Shown piece after piece: positions 1 to 8,601 of a DNA stretch of 64,000 nucleotides. This DNA is from Paenibacillus odorifer. GTDB taxonomy: Bacteria; Bacillota; Bacilli; Paenibacillales; Paenibacillaceae. The translations under genes and the position numbers were made by a program. Where the stretch lies: the NCBI RefSeq assembly GCF_000758725.1, contig NZ_CP009428.1, positions 5,456,001-5,520,000 of the forward strand. Reading direction: 5' to 3'. The notes beneath the pieces are model-generated. The model was not told the DNA's origin. It worked only from the letters and a program-made list of their open reading frames with translations, and did no database searches. Numbering within the stretch: the stretch's first letter is position 1; every line of letters begins with the position of its first letter.

Positions 1-550
1 CTTTATTATAAAGCTTAACAAATACCTCGCGAACTCCCTTCGACAAACCCTCATCGAGGGTAAAACGCTCGCGGGAGTAGTCAAGAGAAAGTCCCATTTT
101 AGCCCACTGCTCATGAATGGTGTTTGCGTATTTGTCTTTCCAATCCCACACCTGCTCCAGGAACTTCTCACGTCCGAGGTCATGTCTAGAAATCCCCTGC
201 TCGCGCAGCTTCTGCTCTACCTTCGTTTGTGTTGCAATACCTGCGTGGTCCGTACCTGGCAACCAAAGCGTATCGAAGCCCTGCATCCGTTTGGTACGAA
301 TCAGGATATCCTGTAATGTGAAATCGAGCGCATGCCCGATGTGCAGCATTCCTGTTACGTTTGGCGGCGGGATCACAATGCTATAGGCTTGAGCATCCGG
401 ACGCTGGCCTGCACGGAAATATCCGCCCTCTGTCCAGTAGGAATACCATTTCTGTTCTGCTGCCTTCGGATCATACGTTGTTGGCATCTCGTTTTTAGAT
501 TCATTCGTAGCGGCAGCATCTGCCGCTGTTAGATGGTTTTGGTCAGCCAT
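1..550 (-). CDS. valS: Valine--tRNA ligase, N-terminal part (runs off the window)
   Basis: Class I aminoacyl-tRNA synthetase that charges tRNA-Val with valine in the cytoplasm. Only about the first 183 residues are in the window; the gene continues past position 1. The class I ATP-binding signature is visible as PPPNVTGMLHIGHA, about 50 residues in. It is followed by TLWLPGTDHAGIATQ, as expected for the ValS/IleS/LeuS group. The ATG at 548-550 is chosen because GGAGGT lies about 8 nt upstream and the product begins MADQNHLTAADAA, ahead of the conserved YDPKAAEQKWY stretch. The gene is preceded by a T-box leader, so expression should respond to uncharged tRNA-Val. Position next to spoVID matches the order in Bacillus subtilis. 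Confidence 0.97.
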   Translation of the reverse strand, partial: MADQNHLTAADAAATNESKNEMPTTYDPKAAEQKWYSYWTEGGYFRAGQRPDAQAYSIVIPPPNVTGMLHIGHALDFTLQDILIRTKRMQGFDTLWLPGTDHAGIATQTKVEQKLREQGISRHDLGREKFLEQVWDWKDKYANTIHEQWAKMGLSLDYSRERFTLDEGLSKGVREVFVKLYNK

Positions 551-629
551 TCTCTGATACCTCCACTAGTTTACTTGTAGTTGCTTATAGTTGTTAATAA
601 AGTTGCTGTATAGAGCGCACAGGTCTCTG

Positions 630-670
630 AAAAAAACAAAAAGACCCCTCGTCTCAAAGGACGAAAGGTC
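630..670 (-). terminator. T-box intrinsic terminator upstream of valS
   Basis: Arms GACCTTTCGTC and GACGAGGGGTC (minus strand) pair over 11 bp including G-U pairs, followed by TTTTTGTTTTTT. The left arm directly follows the T-box sequence, as required for the terminator/antiterminator switch. Confidence 0.88.
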
Positions 671-957
671 ATTCTTTCGCGGTACCACCTTTGTTTCGCG
701 CCAATGAAAAATAAAACTACACTTCTTACCCAACGGATTCAGAAGCTTAGCGCGACACTCGTACAGATAACGGCTGCTACCGGCCACAACCTAACTTATC
801 CTTCATAGATATGAAGATAAGCTCAGAAGGGCGACTCCGGGGCGACTTCGGGGGCTGTTTCCTACGGAATGTCACAGCACTTGCAATTCCGCTCTCTGAA
901 GGGCTGACCGCCTACTCTTCCCGTTCCCAGTCTTTACTTAGATATTGCTTACTCCAT
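630..957 (-). ncRNA. T-box riboswitch leader of valS
   Basis: Cis-acting leader that senses uncharged tRNA and controls readthrough into valS. The conserved T-box sequence AAGGTGGTACCGCG is readable on the minus strand at 678-692. Just downstream is an 11-bp terminator hairpin with a U-run (630-670). Upstream lies a GGGAAGAGTA element and an AGAGAGCGGAA region, typical of the Stem I distal part (about 890-925). Two GUC triplets on the minus strand (833-835 and 844-846) are candidates for a valine specifier codon, but I could not decide which. The outer boundary is approximate. Confidence 0.9.
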
Positions 958-1061
958 AATACATTTTGAGCCCCCCCTAGTCAACCTGGATACGCCTTTG
1001 CAGCGGGACTTTAGGCTGAATTTCGACTTATTTCTTCTGAAGCATTCATTCCAACAATGAA

Positions 1062-1098
1062 ACAGCAAAAATCCCGACCCTAAAACCTGATCGGGATT
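1062..1098 (-). terminator. Rho-independent terminator after spoVID
   Basis: On the minus strand AATCCCGA ... TCGGGATT forms an 8-bp stem followed by TTTTTGCTGTTT, about 35 nt after the spoVID stop codon. Confidence 0.85.
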
Positions 1099-1131
1099 CA
1101 CCTATTCATGTGTGTACGCATCACGATTCGA

Positions 1132-2526
1132 TTACGGGATGTACAACACTTGGCCTTCCTCTACACTCTGCCCGGACAAGCGATTATACATCACCAGCTC
1201 CCGCGCACTTAGCTGATACTTCTCTGCAATGGTATCCAGTGTTTCTTCACGCTGTACAATACACAGCCGAACTTTGCGGAACATGTTAGCTCCGTCCGCG
1301 CTGGCAATGAATCTGCTCTTCCATTCCGTATTATTACCAACCTCTGGAACGTCCACTGCTGCAGATGTGTTTCCTTCCGACTGCAGAGCTTCCTGCTCTT
1401 TACGGACACGACTGGAGCTTAGTAAAGAGGAGAAGGTGAGATGTTCTTTTTCCGGAACCTCTGCTTCTTTTTTACTGCCCAAGGCGATCTTAAGATCTTG
1501 TTTCTCCTCATGAGAAGCCACACTCTCTTGTGAAACAAAAACTTCGTTCACATTCTCATGGATGGGTTCAGCATTCTCATCCTGTTCATGAAGCTCATGA
1601 TTAGCCTCACTCTCAGAAGCAAATACAGGTATATCTTGATTCGCTTCTGCACTAGCCGTTGGAACAACGGTCTCTCTAGAAGCAAAAGAATATTCCTCTT
1701 CCGGCTGCTGCTTCTCTTCGCTCACATAACTTGCTTGATTCAGCTGGGACACTTCAGCTTCCTTGATCTGTGGCTCGGCTTTAAACCAGTAATCGGATAA
1801 ACCCGCTTTGGCATCCTCTGCTTGTGACTCTAGACTATGTGTCCGGGCTTTTGCGCCCTTGTCCTTCTCCTGAGCGGATGAGAAATTGACTACAGGGGAC
1901 GTATGAGCCGCTCCGCTTGAGACTAGTAACTCCTGTGCGTCCTCAGCCGCATCGGCCTGTTCATGTTCTTCTACAGCAACCTGTGATGCATCTTCACCAA
2001 AGGTCCACTGTGAATTTTCATAAAGGGTATCATTTTCGTGTTCTTGGTGCTCAGCAGTTGCTTCTATCACCCTGTCATCATTAACAGGAGAATAGGCGAC
2101 TGTATACTCCTCTTGCTGCCAGGCCGGTTGAGGTTGAGGATCCGTACTACCGATCCCCCGCAGCGATAGTACGCCTGTTATATTCACAGTGCGCATCGTG
2201 AGCAGATCAATATCAAAATTCTCGATCTCCACCCCAATATCTTCAATCGAGCTGACGCGTGTAAGCGGAACAGTGATTTCGACGGGAATGGCATGCTCCA
2301 GACGTTGTGTTCGGTCATCTTCACTCCGGTAAAGCCCGGTAAGCAACAGCTGACCATATAACTCGGCCCGATCCTCCCGCTGAATCACCTGAATTTCCGG
2401 AAGTAGTTCAACCTCCTCCAGCTCAGCTATTCCCGGAAGCTCTTCCGAAAGGTGAATGCGTTCGTAAATATCAAACCGCAAGCCGTGGGACTGATCAAAC
2501 ACGGGATATGTCCTCCTTCTTGGCAT
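1132..2526 (-). CDS. spoVID: Stage VI sporulation protein D, LysM-containing spore coat assembly protein
   Basis: SpoVID sits at the forespore surface and recruits coat proteins so that they encase the spore. The 464-residue product has a conserved N-terminal region (about 1-140, beginning MPRRRTYPVFDQSHGLRFDI). A long acidic Glu/Gln/Ser-rich middle of low complexity follows (about 150-400). The C-terminal LysM domain (about 418-464) contains ETLDTIAEKYQLSARELV and ends GQVLYIP. This three-part layout fits SpoVID. The position between hemL and valS is the same as in Bacillus subtilis, although ysxE is missing and an RluA gene sits between. The ATG at 2526 has only a weak SD (AGGG). The middle region is poorly conserved in the family. 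Confidence 0.88.
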   Translation of the reverse strand: MPRRRTYPVFDQSHGLRFDIYERIHLSEELPGIAELEEVELLPEIQVIQREDRAELYGQLLLTGLYRSEDDRTQRLEHAIPVEITVPLTRVSSIEDIGVEIENFDIDLLTMRTVNITGVLSLRGIGSTDPQPQPAWQQEEYTVAYSPVNDDRVIEATAEHQEHENDTLYENSQWTFGEDASQVAVEEHEQADAAEDAQELLVSSGAAHTSPVVNFSSAQEKDKGAKARTHSLESQAEDAKAGLSDYWFKAEPQIKEAEVSQLNQASYVSEEKQQPEEEYSFASRETVVPTASAEANQDIPVFASESEANHELHEQDENAEPIHENVNEVFVSQESVASHEEKQDLKIALGSKKEAEVPEKEHLTFSSLLSSSRVRKEQEALQSEGNTSAAVDVPEVGNNTEWKSRFIASADGANMFRKVRLCIVQREETLDTIAEKYQLSARELVMYNRLSGQSVEEGQVLYIP

Positions 2527-2578
2527 AATCTAACCCTGAGACAGGCCCAGAGCATAAGCCCAAAATGTTACTCCCCAC

Positions 2579-2608
2579 ATGTATATGCTTCAAACAGAGA
2601 GGCATGAC
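2579..2608 (-). promoter_or_regulatory. Possible SigE-type promoter of spoVID
   Basis: CATATACAT on the minus strand (2579-2587), about 15 nt after GTCATG (2603-2608), loosely resembles mother-cell SigE -10/-35 elements. The call rests mainly on spoVID being SigE-dependent in Bacillus. The rest of the 308-bp gap (2527-2834) holds only this and the RluA terminator. Confidence 0.3.
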
Positions 2609-2756
2609 AACTTTGGTAGTACTAACCGGACAGGATGCTAATAAATTTCATGAATTTAAGAGCTCATCAAACCTTCAGCCTGCTGATAGATGCACTACTT
2701 CGTAAGAACAAAGTATTATATGCTGCTTTTATTAATAAGACATGGATAGATGTTTT

Positions 2757-2813
2757 TTTTCTGAAAAAAATAGAAAAAGAACAGCAGAACCAGCTTTTGC
2801 TGATTCTACTGTT
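2757..2813 (-). terminator. Terminator at the end of the hem operon (after the RluA gene)
   Basis: On the minus strand AACAGTAGAATCAGC / GCTGGTTCTGCTGTT pair around an AAAA loop with few mismatches, followed by a U-rich tract (CTTTTTCTATTTTTTTC). It lies 22 nt after the RluA stop codon and closes the operon. Confidence 0.88.
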
Positions 2814-2834
2814 CTTTAGTTGCTTACGTATCCG

Positions 2835-3770
2835 TCAGGGTGCTTCAGACAGCAGCTCTCGCAGCTGCAGCATATCCTCCGGCCACGGATCGCTGACTTC
2901 CAGCTGTTCTCCGCTCCAAGGATGGCGGAAGGACAACGACTCACCATGCAGGGCATGGCGGCCGGCAGCGCTGGAAGCCCAAACCGGGCCGCCATATAGT
3001 TCATCCCCATACAAGGGATGACCCATATGGCTGAGATGGACGCGAATCTGATGCGTCCGCCCGGTCTCCAGCTGCACATGCACCAGGCTTCCGCCATGCA
3101 GTGCCTCGCGCTCGATGATTCGCGTCACGGCAGATTGTCCGCCGGGCGAGACGCGTCTGCGCGCAGCGTGATGCCGATCGCGCCCAATCGGGGCATCGAT
3201 CACCTTAAGTACAGGCGGCACTGTGCCTTCGACGATCGCGGCGTAGTGCCGTGAGATGCTTTTTTCACGCATATTCTCGTCCAGAACTAACTGTGCGAAC
3301 TCATTTTTCGCATACATCACCGGACCCGTTGTATCTTTGTCCAAGCGGTGAATATGGCGCACAGCCACACTCTCGCCGGAAGTGATATAATGCGCAGCTA
3401 CGAGGTGATCCAGAGTTACACCTGTTCCACTGCCATCTGGATGAACCGCCATCCCAGCTGGTTTATGAGCTACCAGGCAAAAATCATCCTCGTACAGCAC
3501 CTCAAGCTCTTCCCATATCGGTTCAATCCCCACTTCACGATCGGGAAAAAGTGCCAGCCGAAGCCGGTCACCTTTCCACTGAATGCCTCCCTCGCGGCGT
3601 AACCGCAGATGAAGTTTCTCGGGCATGCCCACAGTTTCTCGCAGCCACTTATCAATCGTCGCCTGCGTATCCTCAGCTCCAGTAATGATTTTGCCGGGTG
3701 TTACCTCCAGCCATTCTCCACGCCGAGTCCAAGCGCCACCACCGGTTGTTTCTCCGGCTCCGATGCTCAA
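2835..3770 (-). CDS. RluA/RluD-family RNA pseudouridine synthase
   Basis: Isomerises uridine to pseudouridine in rRNA or tRNA. The catalytic Asp motif appears as HRLDKDTTGPVMYAKN (about residues 140-155; HRLDxxTSG is usual). The ED(D)xxLVxxKPAGMxVHP block lies before it and GRTHQIRVHLSHMGHPLYGD after it. Its 311 residues are the usual length. The start is TTG at 3770, overlapping the TGA of hemL by 4 bp (TTGA), which points to translational coupling. A later start is possible, because the first 55 residues are less conserved. The exact target base cannot be told from sequence. No separate promoter is seen. Confidence 0.88.
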   Translation of the reverse strand: MSIGAGETTGGGAWTRRGEWLEVTPGKIITGAEDTQATIDKWLRETVGMPEKLHLRLRREGGIQWKGDRLRLALFPDREVGIEPIWEELEVLYEDDFCLVAHKPAGMAVHPDGSGTGVTLDHLVAAHYITSGESVAVRHIHRLDKDTTGPVMYAKNEFAQLVLDENMREKSISRHYAAIVEGTVPPVLKVIDAPIGRDRHHAARRRVSPGGQSAVTRIIEREALHGGSLVHVQLETGRTHQIRVHLSHMGHPLYGDELYGGPVWASSAAGRHALHGESLSFRHPWSGEQLEVSDPWPEDMLQLRELLSEAP

Positions 3771-5068
3771 AGGGCCTTCAGGGCATTATAATGGCCCTCA
3801 ATGGTATCATCAATATCCTGCTCACTATGTGCAGCCGATACGAACATCCCCTCAAACTGTGAAGGTGGCACACTGATGCCTTGGCTCACCATATGACCAA
3901 AATAACGACGGAAAAGATCCGTGTCACTCGTCTTAGCCGTTTCAAAATTGATTACAGGTCCTTCAGTGAAGAATGGACAAACCATTGATCCTACCCGGTT
4001 GATCGTGAGCGGAATGCCAGTCTCGATTGAATTCTTTCTCAAACCCGCTTCCAGACGTGCACCCAACTGTTCCAGTCGGTCATATACTTCCGGTGTCAAC
4101 AGCTTGAGCGTAGTATATCCGGCTGCCATCGCTAATGGATTACCACTTAGTGTGCCCGCCTGATAAATCGGTCCAGTAGGAGCGATTTGCTCCATGATCT
4201 CTCTTTTCCCGCCATAAGCACCCACTGGAAGTCCGCCGCCGATAACTTTGCCAAAACAAGTAATATCCGGAGTAATCCCGAACAAGCCTTGAGCACAGCC
4301 GCGATTAACACGGAAGCCTGTCATAACCTCATCAAAAATAAGCAGCGAACCATTGTCAGAAGTTAATTTACGAAGCCCTTCCAGGAAGCCTGGAAGCGGT
4401 GGAACAACGCCCATGTTGCCGGCAATTGGCTCTACGATCACTGCCGCAATCTCATTGCCAAAACGTTCGAAAGCAATCTGAGTGGACTCCAAATCATTGT
4501 AAGGAACCGTAATGGTATTCATTGCAACGCCTTCTGGGACACCCGGGCTATCCGGCAATCCCAATGTAGCTACACCAGAGCCAGCCTTAATAAGCAAACT
4601 ATCCGCGTGACCGTGGTAGGAGCCTTCGAACTTCAAGATCTTGCTGCGTCCAGTGTAACCACGTGCCAAACGAATCGCGCTCATCGTAGCTTCCGTTCCG
4701 GAGTTAACCATGCGCACGATATCTACAGATGCCACACGTTCAACAACGGTTTTTGCCATTTCCGTTTCGAGTAGCGTTGGGGCGCCAAAGCTTGTCCCTT
4801 TTACCGCCGTCTCCTGCAATGCCTTCACAACCTCAGGATGCGCATGACCCATAATCAGTGGTCCCCATGAGAGCACATAGTCGATAAAGCTGTTGCCGTC
4901 GATATCAAAAATACGCGAACCGATCCCATGATCCACATAAATCGGAGTCAGACCTACGGATTTAAACGCCCGTACAGGGCTGTTCACCCCGCCGGGAATA
5001 TATTGTTTTGCTTCATCAAAAGCCTTCCGGGACGCTTCCTCTTTACGCGCCGTTGGCACATTACTCAT
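3767..5068 (-). CDS. hemL: Glutamate-1-semialdehyde 2,1-aminomutase
   Basis: PLP enzyme that converts glutamate-1-semialdehyde to 5-aminolevulinate, the second committed step of the C5 haem pathway. The class III aminotransferase fold is clear: YVLSWGPLIMGHAHPEV near the start, NSGTEATMSAIRLARGYTGR, the metal/PLP segment IFDEVMTGFRV, and the Schiff-base lysine in CFGKVIGGGLPVGAYGG. Full length at 433 residues. ATG at 5068 is preceded by AGGAGTG about 8 nt away. It follows hemB by 82 bp and overlaps the RluA gene, so it belongs to the same transcript. Alternatives such as ornithine aminotransferase are ruled out by context and motif match. Confidence 0.97.
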   Translation of the reverse strand: MSNVPTARKEEASRKAFDEAKQYIPGGVNSPVRAFKSVGLTPIYVDHGIGSRIFDIDGNSFIDYVLSWGPLIMGHAHPEVVKALQETAVKGTSFGAPTLLETEMAKTVVERVASVDIVRMVNSGTEATMSAIRLARGYTGRSKILKFEGSYHGHADSLLIKAGSGVATLGLPDSPGVPEGVAMNTITVPYNDLESTQIAFERFGNEIAAVIVEPIAGNMGVVPPLPGFLEGLRKLTSDNGSLLIFDEVMTGFRVNRGCAQGLFGITPDITCFGKVIGGGLPVGAYGGKREIMEQIAPTGPIYQAGTLSGNPLAMAAGYTTLKLLTPEVYDRLEQLGARLEAGLRKNSIETGIPLTINRVGSMVCPFFTEGPVINFETAKTSDTDLFRRYFGHMVSQGISVPPSQFEGMFVSAAHSEQDIDDTIEGHYNALKAL

Positions 5069-5150
5069 GTATCTTCACTCCTATTCTCTTCTTGGTTACA
5101 CAAGCTTGTACAAACATATATTAGCTGCCGCGATGTCGGTGTGATGAAGA

Positions 5151-6149
5151 TTAGCCGCGCAGCCAGCGGGCTGCATCTTTTGCAAAATAAGTAATAATAA
5201 TGTCCGCACCAGCGCGTTTCATGCCCGTCAGCATTTCCAGCACAACGGCTTGCTCGTCGATCCAGCCTTGTAATGCCGCTGCTTTTACCATGGAATATTC
5301 TCCACTCACATTATAAGCCACCAAAGGAAGATCAAACTGATCACGAATCGTACGAATCACATCTAGGTAAGCCAGGGCTGGCTTCACCATTAACATATCC
5401 GCGCCTTCCAACACATCGGATTCTGCTTCACGGAGCGCTTCGCGCAGATTGGCAGGGTCCATTTGATACGTTTTGCGATTCCCGAATTGTGGCGCTGAAT
5501 CCGCTGCTTCGCGGAAAGGGCCATAAAATGCCGAAGCATATTTGACCGAATACGACATAATCGGCACATGCTCAAAACCGTTCTCATCAAGTCCCGCACG
5601 AATCGCGTGAACGAATCCATCCATCATGTTGGAAGGGGCGATAATATCTGCTCCAGCTTTTGCTTGGGATACCGCCGTACGAGTCAAAAGCTCCAGCGAA
5701 GCATCGTTGATAACATCGCCATGTACCACACCATTCACCGTATGCGTATGCACCATTCCACAATGTCCGTGATCCGTAAATTCACAAAGGCAGGTATCTG
5801 CAACGACCAACAGCTCTGGGTACCAGTGCTTGATCAAGCGAGTAGCCTCTTGCACAATTCCATCCTCTGCAAAACCGGAAGAACCGATAGCATCCTTCGT
5901 CTCAGGAATCCCGAACAACAATACAGCCGGGATGCCTAGTGCGGCGATCTCGTCCACTTCTGCTTTTAACGTATCCAGCGAAAAATGATACACGCCCGGC
6001 ATCGAGCTAATCTCATTCTTCACACCTGTTCCATAAGTCACAAAAATAGGCTGTACCATATCCAGCACATTCAGTATCGTCTCCCGCACCATGCCACGAA
6101 TTCCAGCAGAACCGCGCAAACGGCGGTGACGTGTAATTGGAAAGCTCAT
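5151..6149 (-). CDS. hemB: Delta-aminolevulinic acid dehydratase (porphobilinogen synthase)
   Basis: Condenses two 5-aminolevulinate molecules to porphobilinogen. Both active-site lysine regions are present: SVKYASAFYGPFREA and MLMVKPALAYLD. The zinc-binding cysteine triad is seen in DTCLCEFTDHGHCG, so this is the zinc-dependent type. The product is 332 residues from ATG 6149, which has AGGAGG about 8 nt upstream and begins MSFPITRHRRLRGSAGIRGM, as other HemB proteins do. The frame is open further upstream, to 6311, but that part encodes a tandem 21-bp DNA repeat and is not coding. The gene is separated from cobA-hemD by a 0.9 kb repeat-filled gap. Confidence 0.97.
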   Translation of the reverse strand: MSFPITRHRRLRGSAGIRGMVRETILNVLDMVQPIFVTYGTGVKNEISSMPGVYHFSLDTLKAEVDEIAALGIPAVLLFGIPETKDAIGSSGFAEDGIVQEATRLIKHWYPELLVVADTCLCEFTDHGHCGMVHTHTVNGVVHGDVINDASLELLTRTAVSQAKAGADIIAPSNMMDGFVHAIRAGLDENGFEHVPIMSYSVKYASAFYGPFREAADSAPQFGNRKTYQMDPANLREALREAESDVLEGADMLMVKPALAYLDVIRTIRDQFDLPLVAYNVSGEYSMVKAAALQGWIDEQAVVLEMLTGMKRAGADIIITYFAKDAARWLRG

Positions 6150-6212
6150 TTGTTCATCCTCCTGAAAAATAAAATATAAAACCAATTTATGTGTTTGGCA
6201 GCAAACCACAAC

Positions 6213-6271
6213 TAGCCGCAGCCAAGTCCAAATTAGCCGCAGCCAAGTCCAAATTAGCCGCAACCAAACCG
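6213..6271. repeat. 21-bp tandem repeat upstream of hemB
   Basis: TAGCCGCAGCCAAGTCCAAA plus T is repeated head to tail at 6213 and 6234, with a degenerate third copy at 6255. It lies 64 bp upstream of the hemB start and makes an open frame that spuriously extends hemB. Confidence 0.85.
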
Positions 6272-6291
6272 CCGACCACTGGCTAACTGCG

Positions 6292-6479
6292 TATAGTTGT
6301 AGTTTGTGCAACTATCTCGATGTTTTGTCCTAATTGTAAGCTTTAGTTGCATTCTCTACAGTTATTTATTACAAAAGAGCGAAGATTCCTCATTTAGCGG
6401 ATATTTAATTGTACATACTACAACTAAACTCGACTTTAGCTGATATATAGGAAATTTAATTGTATGAAGTACAACTAAA
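6292..6479 (+). repeat. 188-bp four-palindrome element, copy 1
   Basis: Four 25-bp imperfect palindromes start at 6292, 6342, 6404 and 6455 (spacing 50, 62, 51). Each reads as a 10-nt arm, 5-nt loop and 10-nt arm. The best two have arms TTTAATTGTA and TACAACTAAA (9 of 10 pairs). The spacers after palindromes 1 and 3 both begin with a (C)TCGA-T/C-TTT-like stretch, so the element looks like two related halves. It lies between hemB and the 36-bp array. An inverted copy is at 49116-49303, and a copy with different arms is at 41216-41403. No coding potential seen. Confidence 0.75.
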
Positions 6480-6699
6480 CCTAAACCTCAAGCAGACCTG
6501 TTCAAATTAACCTACCGACATATTCTCTACATACCAGTTAGTTTACAACCAAATATTATACTCCGAACTCCATAAGTAACTACTTTCGGAGTTCAATTTA
6601 TATGTTACTTGAAGGTTGCGATGTGGCACTTTTGAGCGTAGATATAACGGCGAGCAAACCAACACATGCAATTAGTAAATGTAAGCGCAGACTCATTAA

Positions 6700-6854
6700 T
6701 AACTACCAACTCACATGTAACCACCAACTATTTAGTAACTACCAACTCACATGTAACTACGAACTATTTAGTAACTACGAACTCACATGTAACCACCAAC
6801 TATTTAGTAACTACCAACTCACATGTAACTACGAACTATTTAGTAACTACGAAC
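6700..6854. repeat. 36-bp tandem repeat array (4.3 copies)
   Basis: Unit of two related 18-bp halves, TAACTACCAACTCACATG and TAACCACCAACTATTTAG, starting at 6700, 6736, 6772 and 6808 with a partial copy at 6844. Units 2 and 4 are identical. Units 1 and 3 differ from each other by a single base and from units 2/4 by a few, giving a 72-bp higher-order pattern. The flanks 6480-6699 and 6855-7044 show no gene, RNA gene or clear terminator. Confidence 0.9.
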
Positions 6855-7044
6855 AAAACTCTAGCCTGTAATGTAACTAATTATAAGCTGAGCGCTATAT
6901 TTCTAAGCAGGCACTGCCTTTCTCCGTTGAACAGCTACTACTCTCCCCGCAGAGTAATCAGCTTCTACCTTCCCACCAGAAAGTAAGCTAAACAAGCCAA
7001 GCTCACCAGTAAACTATTGCTTCGTTCTATCCTCGATCCGAGCG

Positions 7045-8601
7045 CTACTGCAGCTGAGTCTCCGCATTCCAGCGGCAGAGCTCCTGCACCAAACCATCTA
7101 TGGTTGCCTCTTCAGGCAAGAGTCCCGGTGTCAGTCCCGCGTCTACCGCAGTCTGCTCCGTTAACGGGCCGATGCAGGCGATTTTCACGTTTGCAAGTAG
7201 CGGGAGCGGATCTTCAAGTCCCATCCGTTTCAGGATGTGTATGAAATTACGCACGGTTGACGAGCTGGTGAAGGTTACCGCATGTACGCGACCTTCCTCT
7301 AGCAGCTTCAGCAGCTCGTCGTCATCCTCACCAGTGACAACCGTCTCATAAGTATCCACGTCTGTCACCTGTAGGCCAAGCTCTCTCAGCTTGTCCGGCA
7401 GCCAGTCCCGCGCCAGATCGCCGCGCGGCAAAAGCACGTTCTGCCCCGGCAGCAGCTGGGGACCGAACGTCTCAATCAGACCTTCCGCCTGAAACTTCGC
7501 CGGAAGTTCCTCAGCGATCACCCCGCGCTGCGCCAGCGCGGCGGCTGTGCCTGGCCCCACCGCTGCAATACGCGCGCGGTGTAGCCCGCGAATGTCCGCC
7601 CCCAGCTCCGCCAAGTGGCGCCAAAAAAACTCCACGCCGTTCGGGCTAGTGAAGAATACCCAGTCGTACGATTCCAGCGCGCCAAACGCCGCTGCAATCT
7701 TCGCCTTCTTCTCTGCCCCTTCCGGCATGATCGTCTCGATCACCGGGAACTCGTAGGGTTCCCCGCCGAGTTCTTCAATTCTATCCACCAGCTCGCTTGC
7801 TTGGCTGCGAGCCCGTGTCACCACGATGCGTTTGCCGAATAACGGCATCGCCTCGACCCACTTCAGCTGCTCACGCTGCAGCACCACGTCGCCGACGACG
7901 ATGACTGCCGGCGGCTGAAAATCCGCCGCCTTCACCTTCGCCTCAATATCGGCGAGGGTTCCCGTCAGCGTCTCCTGATCCGCGCGGGTGCCCCAGCGCA
8001 CAAGTGCCACTGGTGTTTCTGGCGGCCGCCCGTGCTTGATCAGCTGAGCGCTGATATAACCTATTTTAGCTACGCCCATCAGAAACACTAACGTGCCTGT
8101 GGCGTTCGTTACTTTATCCCAATGTATGGAATGATCCAGTTTATCCGGACTCTCATGCCCGGTGATAATCGACAGGGAAGAGGCATGATCGCGGTGCGTA
8201 ACAGGTATACCCGCATAGGCAGGTACACTGATCGCTGACGTGATGCCTGGTACGATTTCGTAATAGATCCCATTTTTGCGCAGCAGCTCCGCTTCTTCAC
8301 CCACTCGGCCAAAAATCGTAGGGTCCCCACCCTTAAGCCGCACCACTGTTTTCCCCTGTAAAGCCAAATCAACTAACAATTGATTAATCTGTTCTTGCTT
8401 CATCGTGTGGCGATCCGGCAGCTTGCCTACATAAATCTTCTCCCCGCCGGGTTTCATGCATTTCAGCAATCTAGGACTTGCCAAGCGATCATACACCAGT
8501 ACGTCGCTTTTTTGGATACACTCGAGGCCTTTCACAGTAATCAGCTTTGCGTCCCCGGGACCTGCACCTACCAAATAAACCTTCCCCGTCAATTCACTCA
8601 T
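7045..8601 (-). CDS. cobA/hemD: Fused uroporphyrinogen-III C-methyltransferase / uroporphyrinogen-III synthase
   Basis: Two enzymes in one 518-residue chain. The N-terminal half (about 1-245) is a SAM-dependent uroporphyrinogen-III methyltransferase, which makes precorrin-2 for sirohaem/B12. Motifs are KVYLVGAGPGDAKLIT, VVRLKGGDPTIFGRVGEE and the PGITS segment. The C-terminal half (about 255-515) is HemD, which cyclises hydroxymethylbilane to uroporphyrinogen III. Its sequence is weakly conserved, but GKRIVVTRAR opens it and VTFTSSSTVRNF lies near its end. ATG 8601 overlaps the hemC TGA by 4 bp. The fusion puts the branch point between haem and sirohaem on one polypeptide. The same arrangement is known from other Firmicutes. 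Confidence 0.95.
   Translation of the reverse strand: MSELTGKVYLVGAGPGDAKLITVKGLECIQKSDVLVYDRLASPRLLKCMKPGGEKIYVGKLPDRHTMKQEQINQLLVDLALQGKTVVRLKGGDPTIFGRVGEEAELLRKNGIYYEIVPGITSAISVPAYAGIPVTHRDHASSLSIITGHESPDKLDHSIHWDKVTNATGTLVFLMGVAKIGYISAQLIKHGRPPETPVALVRWGTRADQETLTGTLADIEAKVKAADFQPPAVIVVGDVVLQREQLKWVEAMPLFGKRIVVTRARSQASELVDRIEELGGEPYEFPVIETIMPEGAEKKAKIAAAFGALESYDWVFFTSPNGVEFFWRHLAELGADIRGLHRARIAAVGPGTAAALAQRGVIAEELPAKFQAEGLIETFGPQLLPGQNVLLPRGDLARDWLPDKLRELGLQVTDVDTYETVVTGEDDDELLKLLEEGRVHAVTFTSSSTVRNFIHILKRMGLEDPLPLLANVKIACIGPLTEQTAVDAGLTPGLLPEEATIDGLVQELCRWNAETQLQ

Noticed and set aside
566..787. 73-codon minus-strand frame before valS
   Set aside because: It lies across the T-box and terminator of the valS leader.
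6150..6311. 54-codon N-terminal extension of hemB
   Set aside because: It encodes the 21-bp tandem repeat (WLRLIWT repeated). The conserved HemB start at 6149 has a proper SD.
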